A stretch of 64,000 nucleotides of DNA, taken from JAPPLB01 sp965218555. GTDB lineage: Bacteria > Acidobacteriota > Terriglobia > Bryobacterales > UBA6623. Below the pieces are notes generated by a model. The model was given only the letters and a program-made list of their open reading frames with translations. It did not search any database and was not told the DNA's origin. Shown piece by piece: positions 27,732-37,325 of this stretch. A program made the position numbers and the translations under genes. Where the stretch lies: NCBI GenBank assembly GCA_965218555.1, contig OZ244625.1:2852001-2916000 (forward strand). Direction: 5' to 3'. The number at the start of each line of letters is the position of its first letter. The first letter of the stretch is position 1.

Positions 27732-28960
27732 CCGGCGCGGTGGAATTCCATGCCGGCGAAACTGACAACGGATTGATCATCGATGTTCCATTGTTCGTAG
27801 CGAAGGACGTTTCCCTTGATGGCCCGCACCGCCGCGAGAAACGTATAGAGGGGCGAGTAGCCGCACCATCGTAGTTCGTCGCGGTTGGGCTTGACCAATT
27901 CGAAGAAGCCTTCGGCGTCGGCTGCGCAGACGCGCTTCAGGCGGGCTTCGTCGAGGCGGCGCGTTTCAAGGAGCCGCCCCTGGCCGGCCTTGGCCTCGAA
28001 ATCATCGCCGTAGCGCCGGCCGATGTGCGCCAGGTCGATCCCCAGCACCCATACGAGGTGGTTGCCGAGCTTGGCGTCCAACTCGGAGAGGGCATCGAAG
28101 AAGCGGCGGACATTCTCGTTGTTCTCGGGCGCCGCACCGCTCATGAGACTTTCCACAAAGGCCCCGCAGAGGATCGGCACCACCTTGACGTCGGATCGGC
28201 CGAGGACATGTTGAAGAAAGATGCATTGGAACTCGATCGAGTGCTCGATCGATTGACAGTAGTCTTCCATCTCGACCGAGTCCGGAGCCTGTCGCGCGAG
28301 CTGGTCGACGATCTCGATGTCGGTGGGAAGCGGCCCGAACGGCGTGACGTAAGGCTTGCGGGTCAGTCCGAACCTCTCGGGTGCCCCGTAGTGCGAGGTG
28401 CCGAGGATGACGAAGGTCTTGTCCGCGTAGTCCGCGTTCAGCCGGCGGTAAGCCGCGGCGTAGCTCTGATACCCGCCTTCGGGGCTGACGTGCGGGGCCG
28501 TAATGGCGACAAGCGAGTCGCTGCCCTGATTGGGAGGCTCCGGGTCGGCGCCGTACTGCGAGAGCTTCGATTGCAAGAGTCCGGGTTGATCCGGATAACC
28601 GGAACCGGCGTGCGCCGGCTCTCGTTGCTCGGCGGCGGCGAATTCCTTGTGCTTCCGATCGCGCATTTCGTGAAACTCCGGCGAATCCAGAAACCCCGCT
28701 TTCCGTAGCGTGTCGATCAGGTGACGAACCGTTTTGCCAACGCGGACATCGCCGCCGGTCAAGCGGGTGAAGAACGCGTGGAGGTCCAGCTCCGTCTTCT
28801 TGCCATCGAAGTGCCCGAGATCTTGCACCAACACGGGCGGGATGACGATCATCGCCTCGGTGTAGCGGAAAGGATCGCGAATAAACAACCCCGGTTGACC
28901 AAGAACCGGCGAGGGCATGATGTCGAGCTCGCGGCGAAGCGAAGGAAGTGTGTTGCTCAT
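27728..28960 (-). CDS. Memo-like protein (AmmeMemoRadiSam system protein B)
   Basis: About 410 residues from ATG 28960; TTG 28993 is an alternative. After an N-terminal region of about 140 residues with PGLFIRDPFRYTEAMIVIPP comes the Memo domain: ITAPHVSPEGGYQSYAAAYRRL, VILGTSHYG, EHSIEFQCIFLQHVLG, VVPILCGAF, VLGIDLAHIGRRYGDDFEA. The conserved histidines of the Memo fold, related to extradiol dioxygenases (APHV, GTSHYG, SIEFQ, DLAHIG), are present. In many bacteria this protein is encoded with an AMMECR1-domain protein and a radical SAM enzyme; neither is in the window. Function of the system is unknown. Its 3' end meets the DHDPS relic. Confidence 0.85.
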   Translation of the reverse strand: MSNTLPSLRRELDIMPSPVLGQPGLFIRDPFRYTEAMIVIPPVLVQDLGHFDGKKTELDLHAFFTRLTGGDVRVGKTVRHLIDTLRKAGFLDSPEFHEMRDRKHKEFAAAEQREPAHAGSGYPDQPGLLQSKLSQYGADPEPPNQGSDSLVAITAPHVSPEGGYQSYAAAYRRLNADYADKTFVILGTSHYGAPERFGLTRKPYVTPFGPLPTDIEIVDQLARQAPDSVEMEDYCQSIEHSIEFQCIFLQHVLGRSDVKVVPILCGAFVESLMSGAAPENNENVRRFFDALSELDAKLGNHLVWVLGIDLAHIGRRYGDDFEAKAGQGRLLETRRLDEARLKRVCAADAEGFFELVKPNRDELRWCGYSPLYTFLAAVRAIKGNVLRYEQWNIDDQSVVSFAGMEFHRAG

Positions 28961-29029
28961 GCTCAAGGAGGTGAACCGGCAATGCGTGTACAAGTGCCCG
29001 GAACGCAGGTAGGTGAAACTTCCTCCAGG

Positions 29030-29758
29030 TCAGTTCACCAGTTTGGGTGCGATCTGATCGGGGGCCGTCACTCCGGGAGGCAACTCCATGATCTGGATGT
29101 TTCGGAAGTGGATTTCCGCCCCTTCGGATTCGAGGCACAGATAGCCTTTTTTCTGCGTCGAGCGGCTAATGCCGTTCACGAACTTCCCGTTGACAGAGAG
29201 CTTGATGACGCCGTCGACCGCGACGACGTCGTAGACATTCCACTCGCCACGCCCCTTCGCTCGATTCTCGATTGACTTGCTGCGGCGCCCCCGCGGATTG
29301 TCCGGCACCGTCTCGACTCCGTTGACCCCGAACAGTTCCCCGTGGACGTAAGCGACCGGGGGCTTCTTGCCGTCGCGCATGTTGAGGTTGATCCAATCGA
29401 GTTCAAGCATCTGCACCTCTACGCCGTCCGGCAAGCGCTTCCCGGGAACCGGCTGCGCATTGCTCCACACAAAAACGCCGGAGTTGCCGCCGGGCTCCAT
29501 GTGCCTCCACTCGATGTGCAGTATGAAGTTCTCGTACTGCTTTTCGCTGCGCATGACGCCGATCGGGTGGCCGGAACAGATCAGCAAGCCATCGCGGACC
29601 ATCCAGGTGTCGGACGCCGTGTTGACGGGGACCCAGCCGCTGAGGTCCTTACCGTTGAAAAGGGACTTGAACTGAGGAAGCGGCGCCGTGCGGGTCTGCT
29701 GTCCCGCCAGGACGAGAAGGCATGCAGTGAGCATAAAGACAATCAAGCTTTTCTTCAT
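29030..29758 (-). CDS. Secreted DUF1080 (3-keto-disaccharide hydrolase-like) protein
   Basis: 242 residues with a signal peptide (MKKSLIVFMLTACLLVLAG). The mature protein is a DUF1080 concanavalin-like beta sandwich: FKSLFNGKDLSGWVPV, WMVRDGLLICSGHPIGVM, FILHIEWRHMEPGGNSGVFVW, GVEVQMLELDW, EWNVYDVVAVDGVIKLSVNGK, KKGYLCLESEGAEIHFRNIQI. Members of this family hydrolyse 3-keto glycosides or bind sugars in Planctomycetes, Bacteroidetes and Acidobacteria. The protein fits the general carbohydrate-processing flavour of the window. It lies 69 bp upstream of the Memo-like gene on the same strand. Confidence 0.88.
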   Translation of the reverse strand: MKKSLIVFMLTACLLVLAGQQTRTAPLPQFKSLFNGKDLSGWVPVNTASDTWMVRDGLLICSGHPIGVMRSEKQYENFILHIEWRHMEPGGNSGVFVWSNAQPVPGKRLPDGVEVQMLELDWINLNMRDGKKPPVAYVHGELFGVNGVETVPDNPRGRRSKSIENRAKGRGEWNVYDVVAVDGVIKLSVNGKFVNGISRSTQKKGYLCLESEGAEIHFRNIQIMELPPGVTAPDQIAPKLVN

Positions 29759-29954
29759 GGTGTCGCGGATCTCTCCGAAAATATGCTGATGGTGGTTTTA
29801 GCATAGGCGCCGCTGGTCGTGGCAAGCCCTCGTCGTCCAGATCTGCCAACAAGCACACCGCCCGGGGGAAGTAGAGCACCCCACTGCGTGTCCGCGGCTC
29901 ACAGCATCCGTTGCAAACGCTCCGGCGCCGATACTCGTCTCTTCGAAGCCGCCC

Positions 29955-31508
29955 TCACAACGGGATATTCCCGTGTTTCTTGCGCGGCATCGTGTCGGCC
30001 TTGGTTTCGAGCATGCGTAGCGCGGCGATCAGCTTCGGCCTCGTGTCTCGCGGCTGGATGACCTCGTCGATCCATCCTTTCTCAGCCGCGATGTAGGGGT
30101 TGGCGAAGCGTTCGCGAAACTCTTCGATCTTCGTCTCGCGAAACTCCCGGCTTTTGTCGTCGGCCTCGGCGATCTCGCGGCGGTACAGGATGTTTACTGC
30201 GCCTTCCGGGCCCATCACGGCGATCTCCGCCGTCGGATAGGCATAGTTGATGTCCGTCCGTACATGCTTGGAGCCCATCACGCAATAGGCTCCACCGTAG
30301 GCCTTCCGCGTGATCACCGTGACCTTCGGCACCGTCGCTTCCGCATAGGCGTAGAGCAGCTTGGCGCCGTGTTTGATGATCCCGCCAAACTCTTGTTCGG
30401 TGCCTGGCAAAAAGCCCGGTACGTCTTCGAAGGTCACGATCGGAATCCCGAACGCATCGCAAAAACGCACGAACCGCGCGCCTTTGACAGACGCGTCGAT
30501 ATCGAGGCACCCCGCCAGCACTTCCGGTTGATTTGCGACAAGACCCACCGTTCTCCCGTCCAGCCGCGCGAACCCGATTACGATGTTTCTCGCGAAGTGC
30601 TCCTGAATCTCAAAAAAGTAGCCGTCATCAATCACTCGCCGAATGATCTGCTTGATGTCGTAAGGCTGATCGGACTCCACCGGCACGATTGAATCGAGCA
30701 CCACCTCGGTGCGCTCGTCAGGGTCAGTGCTCGGGCGGATCGGACCGTCGTCGCGGTTGTTCGAAGGCAGGAAGGTAACAAGCTCGCGGATCATCCGCAG
30801 GCACTCTTCATCCCGCGGGGCAATGAACTGGGCAACGCCGCTGACCTCGTTGTGCGTCCGCGCGCCGCCGAGTTGCTCCTTTGTCACATCTTCGTGTGTC
30901 ACCGTCTTGATCACGTCCGGGCCGGTGACGAACATGTAGCTCGTCTGGTCCACCATGAACGTAAAGTCGGTGATCGCGGGGGAATAGACCGCTCCGCCGG
31001 CGCAAGGGCCCATGATGGCGGAGATCTGCGGCACCACTCCGCTCGCCAGCGTGTTGCGAAGGAAAATGTCGGCGTACCCCGCCAGCGACGCCACCCCTTC
31101 CTGGATGCGGGCGCCGCCGGAATCGTTCAACCCGATTATGGGCGCTCCCATCTTCATGGCGAGGTCCATGACCTTGCAGACCTTTGCCGCGTTCTCCAAC
31201 GACAACGAGCCGCCGAATACCGTGAAGTCGTGTGCGAACACGTAGACGAGGCGCCCTTCGATCCGTCCGTAGCCCGTTACGAATCCGTCGCCGGGAATCT
31301 TCTTCTGCTCCATGCCGAAGTCCCGGCAGGAGTGGATGACGAGCTTGTCGAGTTCCGTGAAGCTGCCCTCGTCAAGCAGCAGATCGATGCGCTCTCGGGC
31401 AGACATCTTTCCGGCTTGATGCTGGCGTGCGGTGCGCTCCGGTCCGCCGCCGGCTTCCGCTGCCCGGTTTCGGTTCTCCAGCTCGATGAGCTTCCCTTCG
31501 AGATCCAT
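29955..31508 (-). CDS. Acyl-CoA carboxylase carboxyltransferase (beta) subunit, propionyl-CoA type
   Basis: 517 residues, the normal length of PccB/MmdA. The two crotonase-fold halves are visible: KMSARERIDLLLD, VFAHDFTVFGGSLS, GLNDSGGARIQEGV, SAIMGPCAGGAVYSPAITDF and, in the C-terminal half, GIPIVTFEDVPGFLPGT, ITRKAYGGAYCVMGSKH and AEIAVMGPEGAVNI. It transfers carboxyl from carboxybiotin to propionyl-CoA, giving methylmalonyl-CoA, or works in reverse in sodium-pumping methylmalonyl-CoA decarboxylase. No biotin-carrier, biotin carboxylase or decarboxylase membrane subunit is nearby, so the two cannot be told apart here. Confidence 0.9.
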   Translation of the reverse strand: MDLEGKLIELENRNRAAEAGGGPERTARQHQAGKMSARERIDLLLDEGSFTELDKLVIHSCRDFGMEQKKIPGDGFVTGYGRIEGRLVYVFAHDFTVFGGSLSLENAAKVCKVMDLAMKMGAPIIGLNDSGGARIQEGVASLAGYADIFLRNTLASGVVPQISAIMGPCAGGAVYSPAITDFTFMVDQTSYMFVTGPDVIKTVTHEDVTKEQLGGARTHNEVSGVAQFIAPRDEECLRMIRELVTFLPSNNRDDGPIRPSTDPDERTEVVLDSIVPVESDQPYDIKQIIRRVIDDGYFFEIQEHFARNIVIGFARLDGRTVGLVANQPEVLAGCLDIDASVKGARFVRFCDAFGIPIVTFEDVPGFLPGTEQEFGGIIKHGAKLLYAYAEATVPKVTVITRKAYGGAYCVMGSKHVRTDINYAYPTAEIAVMGPEGAVNILYRREIAEADDKSREFRETKIEEFRERFANPYIAAEKGWIDEVIQPRDTRPKLIAALRMLETKADTMPRKKHGNIPL

Positions 31509-31714
31509 AAGCCGCTTCGAAGCTAACCCAGAGTAACAGAGGGTTGCTCGAAATGTTGTCGATACAGCCCCGAACTAGCGCGGCTTATCTGCTTCGGTCC
31601 AGTGGCCTTACGGCAGCCCCCCGATTCCTCAAAGCACCTTTGCAGCAGGATGCTGCATCCTCCGACTAGGGGTCTTCGGAATGCCGGTTATGAGAACAAG
31701 GTTGGTGGGCCGGC
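31509..31714. other. Intergenic segment without a supported gene
   Basis: About 200 bp between the carboxylase gene start and repeat copy B. It should hold the promoter of the carboxylase gene; I see no convincing -35/-10 pair and no coding frame. Confidence 0.4.
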
Positions 31715-31896
31715 CAGCCTGCATTTCTCACCACGTGGCGAGACGAAGTGTGTGAGAGGGCCGTCAGGACGAGGAGCGAGCCGCTTGGCGCGCGCAGGTG
31801 TACTCGACCCTACATCGAGCACGGCAAGCAAGCGCAACGAAGTCATGGCGGTCTTATCGCGTGCTGCGGCCGTCAGGTGGTGAGATATGCTGGCTA
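31715..31896 (+). repeat. Dispersed palindromic-ended repeat, copy B
   Basis: 182 bp in the same orientation as copies A, C and D. Left end AGCCTGCATTTCTCACCAC, right end GTGGTGAGATATGCTGGCTA. Its last three bases, read on the minus strand, are the TAG stop codon of the DegT-type aminotransferase gene. Read on either strand it has long open frames: LHFSPRGETKCVRGP on plus, RLAPRPDGPLTHFVSPRGEK on minus. Confidence 0.9.
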
Positions 31897-33096
31897 GTTT
31901 ACCGACAACCCGGCCGATGTCCCGACCGGCTTGTAGGCGGCGTGGATCTTCTCGATCGCCCGCATGATGTCCAATACATCCTCTTCGCCGCCCATGAGCG
32001 TCGCGAGCGGCAGCCAGAAGGAATGGCCGCACACTTCTTCCGCCACCGGACACGGTTCCACTCGGTGAGCGAGGTTGTCATACATCGGATTCTTGTAGAG
32101 TGGCTTCGCGTAGAACGGCGCGCAGGGGATTCCCTCCGCCTTGATCGCTTCGACAAATTCGTCGCGCCTCACGCCGAACTCCGTCTCGTCAATTGCGCCC
32201 GTAACGATGTAGAAAGACTGCACGTTTGCCCCGGCCGGCGCACTCTGGAAGCGGATGCCCGGCGTGCGAACCGATTTCATCAGCAAGTCGGCGTTCTGCC
32301 GGCGAAGTCGAACCTGCTCCGGTAGCTTCTCGAGTTGGGCCGTCAGAACCGCGGCCTGAAACCCGGTCATTCGGTAGTTCGACGCCAGGATGAAATGGTC
32401 GAACCAACCTGCCTCCTGGCGTCGACCACAGTTCGCGTACGAGCGGGCTCGAGCGGCGATGTCATTGTCATTGGTCGTAATGACGCCTCCTTCGCCGGCC
32501 GTCATCACTTTTGTGTTTTGGAAGCTGAATGTCCCGACGAGCCCCATACTTCCCGCTCTCTTGCCGTGCCATTCCGCCCCGTGGGCATGAGCGGCGTCTT
32601 CGATGACAACGAGATCCATTTGTGCGGCGACCTGTTGAACGCGGTCCATGTCGGCCATGATCCCGCCGAAGTGCACCACGATCACGGCCTTCGTCCTCTC
32701 GCCGGCCGCTTCGAGAATGCGGCTTGGTGAGATGTTGTAGGTGTCGCGGTTGATGTCCACGAACACCGGTATGGCGCCCACCCGCGAAACCGCCGAGGAC
32801 GTTGCGATGAAGCTGTGCGCGGGTACGATCACTTCGTCGCCCGGACCGATACCGGCGGCATAGAGCGCCATCTCGATCGCAGTGTCGCCGTTGACACAGG
32901 TAACCGCATGCTTGCAATCGTGCATTTCGGCAAACAGCTTTTCGAATTCACCGACGAACTTGTTGTAACCGCCCCACTGACGCGAACGGATCACTGCGAG
33001 CAGCAGTTCTTCCTCCCGCGTCCCCGCCATCGGCCAGGTTGGATAGGGTGCCGTTCGAATCGGTTCGCCGCCGTGGATTGCCAGCTTTTCACTCAT
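31894..33096 (-). CDS. DegT/DnrJ/EryC1/StrS-type PLP aminotransferase
   Basis: About 400 residues from ATG 33096 (MSEKLAIHGGEPIRT); the in-frame upstream extension lacks coding character. The family fold-type I pattern is clear: NGDTAIEMALYAAGIGPGDEV, VIVPAHSFIATSSAV, VFVDINRDTYNI, VIEDAAHAHGAEW, then the PLP lysine in GTFSFQNTKVMTAGEGGVI and SNYRMTGFQAAVL. Such enzymes aminate keto-sugars or act as dehydratases in sugar or antibiotic biosynthesis; no other sugar-nucleotide genes are adjacent, so the substrate is open. Repeat copy B abuts the 3' end and supplies or coincides with its TAG stop. Confidence 0.88.
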   Translation of the reverse strand: MSEKLAIHGGEPIRTAPYPTWPMAGTREEELLLAVIRSRQWGGYNKFVGEFEKLFAEMHDCKHAVTCVNGDTAIEMALYAAGIGPGDEVIVPAHSFIATSSAVSRVGAIPVFVDINRDTYNISPSRILEAAGERTKAVIVVHFGGIMADMDRVQQVAAQMDLVVIEDAAHAHGAEWHGKRAGSMGLVGTFSFQNTKVMTAGEGGVITTNDNDIAARARSYANCGRRQEAGWFDHFILASNYRMTGFQAAVLTAQLEKLPEQVRLRRQNADLLMKSVRTPGIRFQSAPAGANVQSFYIVTGAIDETEFGVRRDEFVEAIKAEGIPCAPFYAKPLYKNPMYDNLAHRVEPCPVAEEVCGHSFWLPLATLMGGEEDVLDIMRAIEKIHAAYKPVGTSAGLSVN

Positions 33097-33277
33097 ACCC
33101 GATAAGATACGGCATGGCCGCGCAGGGATCGCTGCGGCTGTCTTTGACGCGTTCTTCTCGGCGGACCGGGGGCCCTGATCAGAATTGCCGGGTTGCAAGC
33201 TCTGGCCGAAAGTCAGACGGGCGTTTAATTCGCGACAACCGCGAACGGCCTTTTGGGGCGGTTGGAAGCCGCGCCGC

Positions 33278-36200
33278 CTAAAACTCGTAGCGCAAGCCGA
33301 ATTGCATGACCCGCGGCGGAATCATCAACCGGGAGTAGTTCCCGAAGCTCCCGGGAAACACAAACGACAGTGTCTCCCATACGTCGGCGTTGAACCTGAC
33401 GCTGTTGGTCACATTGAAAGCCTCGGCTCGAAACTGCAGGCTGTGCCCTTCGACGGGCATCTGAAATCGTTTTCCGATGGCCACGTCAATGGAAAAGATC
33501 CCGTGGCCGCGCAGGTTGTTGCGCTGTCCGATGTCGCCGACTACGACCTGCTGGAACGAGGACAGGGCGGACTGCGGATCGCTGAAGACATTCGGCCCGG
33601 TGCCGCCTCCGATCAGCCTTGCGTTCGTCGTGTTCGTCTGCGCCTGTATCGGTCCGGTGACATCGGCGAAGTGCTGGTAGCAATAGCACGTCGGCCATGC
33701 CAGACCATTCAGCACGCTGAGCGGGAGGCCGGACGTATAGCGCCAGAGGCCGCTTACCTGCCAGCCGCCCAGCAGTGTCTGGCCCGCCGGACCCATGTCG
33801 GTGAGAAACGCTTTCCCTCGCCCGAAAGGCAACTCCGCGACCCAGTTGCCGTTCACCTGGTGGCGCATGTCGAAGTCGGAAACCGCCCGCTGCGCCTCCC
33901 GGTCCCAGGAATTGATGACGCTGAACGCTGACCAGTAGGTGTCGCTTGGAATCTGGCCGAATCTTTCCCCTTGGCCGCGCCGGGGGCCGACGGACACCAA
34001 GTCCCTGGATTCGGAAAGGGTGTAGTTCAAGTCGAACTGGAAGCCCTTGGAGAAGCCCTTGCGCAGTGAGATCTGCATCGAGTGGTAGGTCGCGGTTCCG
34101 AAAGACCGCAGCGTGTCGAAGCTCCAGAACTGAGGGTTCATGAACGCCCCTGGCCCGAAATCGCTGCAGAAGGGCGCGCAGGCGTAGTCGATATAGTAGA
34201 GTGCCGTACCCGTGTCCGGGCTGCTGGCGCGCACGGCATCGTACACGCGCTGGGTTGCGGTTTGATTGCTGGTGGCGGCCCCCGAGTACAGACTTTCAAA
34301 GAACGCTACCGGCTGCACGGCCGAAGTAGGCCGGCCGTCGCGAATCATGAGCTCGAGTTCCCGCAGCGAATCTAACAGATACTGGCCGGACTCCGGGTCC
34401 TTGAAGTTGACGTACTGCGCCGCGGCGGTGTCATTGACGAGCAGCCTGCGGCTGAGCCTTCCGACATAGCCCACCTCCACCAGGAAGCCGCCGCGCAGCT
34501 CCCGCGCGAGAGAAAACGTGGGGTTGATGCTGTAGGGCGGCAATACGCTCGAGTCGACTCCCTGGCTAAAAGCCAGACCTGTCGGGTTCGGCGTGCCAGG
34601 CCCCCCCGGCGGCGGCGGCAGAAGCCCTCCGGCGGGGACGTCCATAGGCCCGACAAAGCGCGGCGCCGTGGCGACGCCGAAGCTCTGGTTGGTCACCCTG
34701 CTCGTCAGGCCGAACGCGTTCCGGTCGATCATCTGAATCATGTTCATCCCGAAGATGTTGTAGAAGAGTCCCACGCCCGCGCGTATGGATGTCTTTCCCG
34801 GGCCGCCGAAAAGCTTGCCCAGGAAGCCGTCTCGGGCCTGCGGCGAGAAGGCCACGGCAATGCGCGGCGAGAAGTTCTTCTTGTGAGTCGCCCACAGAGG
34901 CCCTCCTTGCGGGTCGTCCGCCCGCACGAAGCCGATGGGCCCCGCTTCGTGCGTGGGCCGACCATTCGCTGCCAAGTCCAGACGGTTCGCGATGTATTGT
35001 TCGATGGATGGCGTGATGCTGACTTGAAGTCCGTTCACCTCCCTCACCGGCGGCATGAGCGACCAGCGCAGGCCTGCCGTGACTGTCAGGCCCGTCTTGA
35101 TGCGCCAAGTGTCCTGGGCATACAGTTCCAGCTCTTCCATCCCGAAAGTCCGGCTTACCGGGTCTCCCACCGCCAACGGGTTCCCATCCAGGTCGTAGTT
35201 GTAGTTTGCATCGTAAAAGTTGACGAGGCCCAGGAGACTCGCCATGGTCTCTCGGTAGACTCCGGGGTTGGCGGCCGCTTCGACGAGCGGCCCGTCGAGC
35301 ACTGCGGGACCATCGAGCAACGCCCAAGCTGCCTGTTTCGCAAAATGAAAACTGTTGCTGTAGTTCAAGCGGCGGTTCCGAATCGAGCGGAACACCGCAC
35401 CGAATTGCAGGGAGTGCGGACCACGCATCACCGAGAGGTCCTCTGCCACCGTATGCGTCGGCAAGTACGTTTCCTGGGGCGTCGTCGTGCCCGTGAGATC
35501 GTCGATGATGCTATCGCCCAGACTCACTCTAGCCCCCGTCTGAACACCTGTCAGATCCACCTTCTGTCCGGTGAAGCCGTAACGAAAATTGCTGACGACG
35601 TTGCTCCCGAACAAGCCGGTGTACCCGAATGCCAACCCGCGGCTGGTATCCCTGGTCTCCCTGTTCGGGGGTTGGCCGGGAAACTGGGGCACGCCGCCGA
35701 TGCTGTCATTTTGGTAGTTGCCGCGCACGAACATGCGGTGGGTGCCGTTCCGGTCCACGTTCCAATCCAACCTTGAGATGAACGTGTTCCAGATAAGAGG
35801 TGTCGAGGCCGAGAACCGGTATCCGGCCGTATTCAGACCGTCACCGACGGTGGAGTCGTTCGGCGCCGGAAAGGACCTGAAATACTCGAGCGCGGCTGGA
35901 CTGGACCCGATCTGCAGCGGATCGATGTTGGAACGGATGAACGCCGGATCGAGTTCCTGCACGGCTCCGCTGACACCCCTGTACCGGAGAAAGCCGTCGC
36001 GCATCGATTCGCCCGGAACTTTACGTACCGCGTTGCCCTCGCTGGCGTCCCGGCGCCCTTCGTAGTTGGCGAAGAAGAACGCGCGATCCTTCTTGACAGG
36101 ACCGCCGACCGAACCTCCGAAGATGTTGCGGATAAGCTTTGCGCGATCGACGCCGGCCCTGTTATTGAAGAAGTCGTTCGCCGCCGTCGCGGTGTTGCGG

Positions 36201-37012
36201 TGGAATTCGTAGAGCGACCCGTGCATCTCGTTCGTGCCGCTCTTGGTCACCAGAGAGACCTGCGCGCCCGCCGACCGGCCCTGGTCGGCGTTCGCCGTGG
36301 TCGTCACCACGCGGAATTCCTGAATCGAGTCCAGCGTGTTGCGAAGCACGCTCGTGAACGGCAGACGTCCGTTCTGGTCGTTGACGTCGACTCCGTCGAG
36401 CGTTACGTTCGACTGGTCGCTCTGAGCACCGTTCACCGAACCGTTCCGGATATCCCCCGTCTTCCGGGAGTCCAACGGGTCGGCGCTCAGGAAGGTAACG
36501 CCCGCCTGCAGCGAAAGCAAGCCGGCCGGATTTCGTGCGTTCAGGGGAAGTTGCCTGATCGGCTTCGTTCCGAACGCGTTTCCCACCGACGCATCCGTCG
36601 TGTTCACCTGTACTCCGGAAGCAGACACATTGACGGTCTCCGTGACCGCTTCCAACGAGCCGAACACAATGTCATTGGTGACGTTCGTGTTGACAAGCAA
36701 CATGACACCCTCGGTGATGACCGATTCGAAGCCTTCCTTGGTTGCGACGAGCGTGTAGGTGCCGGGTGGGAGCTGGGCGAATGCATAGCGCCCGGCGCCG
36801 TCGGACAAGGCTGATCTCTGCAAGCCGGTCTCCTCGTTCATCACTGCGATCTCGGCCTCGGGAACAACTCCTCCGGTTGCGTCGGTGACGACTCCGCTCA
36901 ATCCTGTCGATTGACCGTACAAGCTTGGAACTGACGAGACGCCGATTATGACGATAAAAATAAGGATCTGTGAAAAAGCCCACAGACGTGATGGAAATGT
37001 CTGGACTTTCAT
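33278..37012 (-). CDS. TonB-dependent receptor, Oar-like (second copy)
   Basis: About 1,244 residues from ATG 37012 (MKVQTFPSRLWAFSQIL), a signal peptide ending near LYGQS. A further 139 codons upstream are open but not protein-like. The N-domain STGLSGVVTDATGGVVPEAE is carboxypeptidase-regulatory-like; the plug shows LPLNARNPAGLLSLQAGV and VTLDGVDVNDQNGRLPF, and VSLVTKSGTNEMHGSLYEFH follows, a pattern shared with the receptor at 1501-4701. The barrel ends QFGLRYEF with a terminal aromatic residue. It probably imports a large substrate through the outer membrane; neighbours do not reveal which. Confidence 0.9.
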   Translation of the reverse strand: MKVQTFPSRLWAFSQILIFIVIIGVSSVPSLYGQSTGLSGVVTDATGGVVPEAEIAVMNEETGLQRSALSDGAGRYAFAQLPPGTYTLVATKEGFESVITEGVMLLVNTNVTNDIVFGSLEAVTETVNVSASGVQVNTTDASVGNAFGTKPIRQLPLNARNPAGLLSLQAGVTFLSADPLDSRKTGDIRNGSVNGAQSDQSNVTLDGVDVNDQNGRLPFTSVLRNTLDSIQEFRVVTTTANADQGRSAGAQVSLVTKSGTNEMHGSLYEFHRNTATAANDFFNNRAGVDRAKLIRNIFGGSVGGPVKKDRAFFFANYEGRRDASEGNAVRKVPGESMRDGFLRYRGVSGAVQELDPAFIRSNIDPLQIGSSPAALEYFRSFPAPNDSTVGDGLNTAGYRFSASTPLIWNTFISRLDWNVDRNGTHRMFVRGNYQNDSIGGVPQFPGQPPNRETRDTSRGLAFGYTGLFGSNVVSNFRYGFTGQKVDLTGVQTGARVSLGDSIIDDLTGTTTPQETYLPTHTVAEDLSVMRGPHSLQFGAVFRSIRNRRLNYSNSFHFAKQAAWALLDGPAVLDGPLVEAAANPGVYRETMASLLGLVNFYDANYNYDLDGNPLAVGDPVSRTFGMEELELYAQDTWRIKTGLTVTAGLRWSLMPPVREVNGLQVSITPSIEQYIANRLDLAANGRPTHEAGPIGFVRADDPQGGPLWATHKKNFSPRIAVAFSPQARDGFLGKLFGGPGKTSIRAGVGLFYNIFGMNMIQMIDRNAFGLTSRVTNQSFGVATAPRFVGPMDVPAGGLLPPPPGGPGTPNPTGLAFSQGVDSSVLPPYSINPTFSLARELRGGFLVEVGYVGRLSRRLLVNDTAAAQYVNFKDPESGQYLLDSLRELELMIRDGRPTSAVQPVAFFESLYSGAATSNQTATQRVYDAVRASSPDTGTALYYIDYACAPFCSDFGPGAFMNPQFWSFDTLRSFGTATYHSMQISLRKGFSKGFQFDLNYTLSESRDLVSVGPRRGQGERFGQIPSDTYWSAFSVINSWDREAQRAVSDFDMRHQVNGNWVAELPFGRGKAFLTDMGPAGQTLLGGWQVSGLWRYTSGLPLSVLNGLAWPTCYCYQHFADVTGPIQAQTNTTNARLIGGGTGPNVFSDPQSALSSFQQVVVGDIGQRNNLRGHGIFSIDVAIGKRFQMPVEGHSLQFRAEAFNVTNSVRFNADVWETLSFVFPGSFGNYSRLMIPPRVMQFGLRYEF

Positions 37013-37325
37013 ATCAAGCAGGATACTACACTGCGGGTTCGGATCTAGCGCCAAAGCGGTATTTTCCTCCCCAAAAAAGCAGAGATGTCCCCTCTCGAGT
37101 CTGAATGGAGAGAAGGAGTGGACATGATGAGGGATGTAGGTGCGATCAGCAGGCAAGAGTGGGACCGGGCGGGCGCGGCGGCTGCGCTGTCGATGCCGAA
37201 GCGGCGTCGCGAAGAGGCCGAGCGTCGGGGGAGGCACGGAGCGGCAGGGGAGCGCTTGGCGGCAATCTACCGCCCGGCCTTCCGGCGCTTGGCCGCCTGG
37301 CGCCGAGCGTGTGACCGGCAGGCTG
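37013..37325. other. Intergenic segment, promoter region of the TonB receptor
   Basis: About 310 bp. A short arginine-rich open frame on the plus strand (from about 37124) has no recognisable homology and overlaps the end of the barrel gene on the other strand; I do not call it. No clear repeat or terminator was seen. Confidence 0.4.

Noticed and set aside
26497..27733. GGCTAGCCGG at 26497 and 27726 as possible repeat ends
   Set aside because: Short palindromes at gene ends without the element's core sequence.
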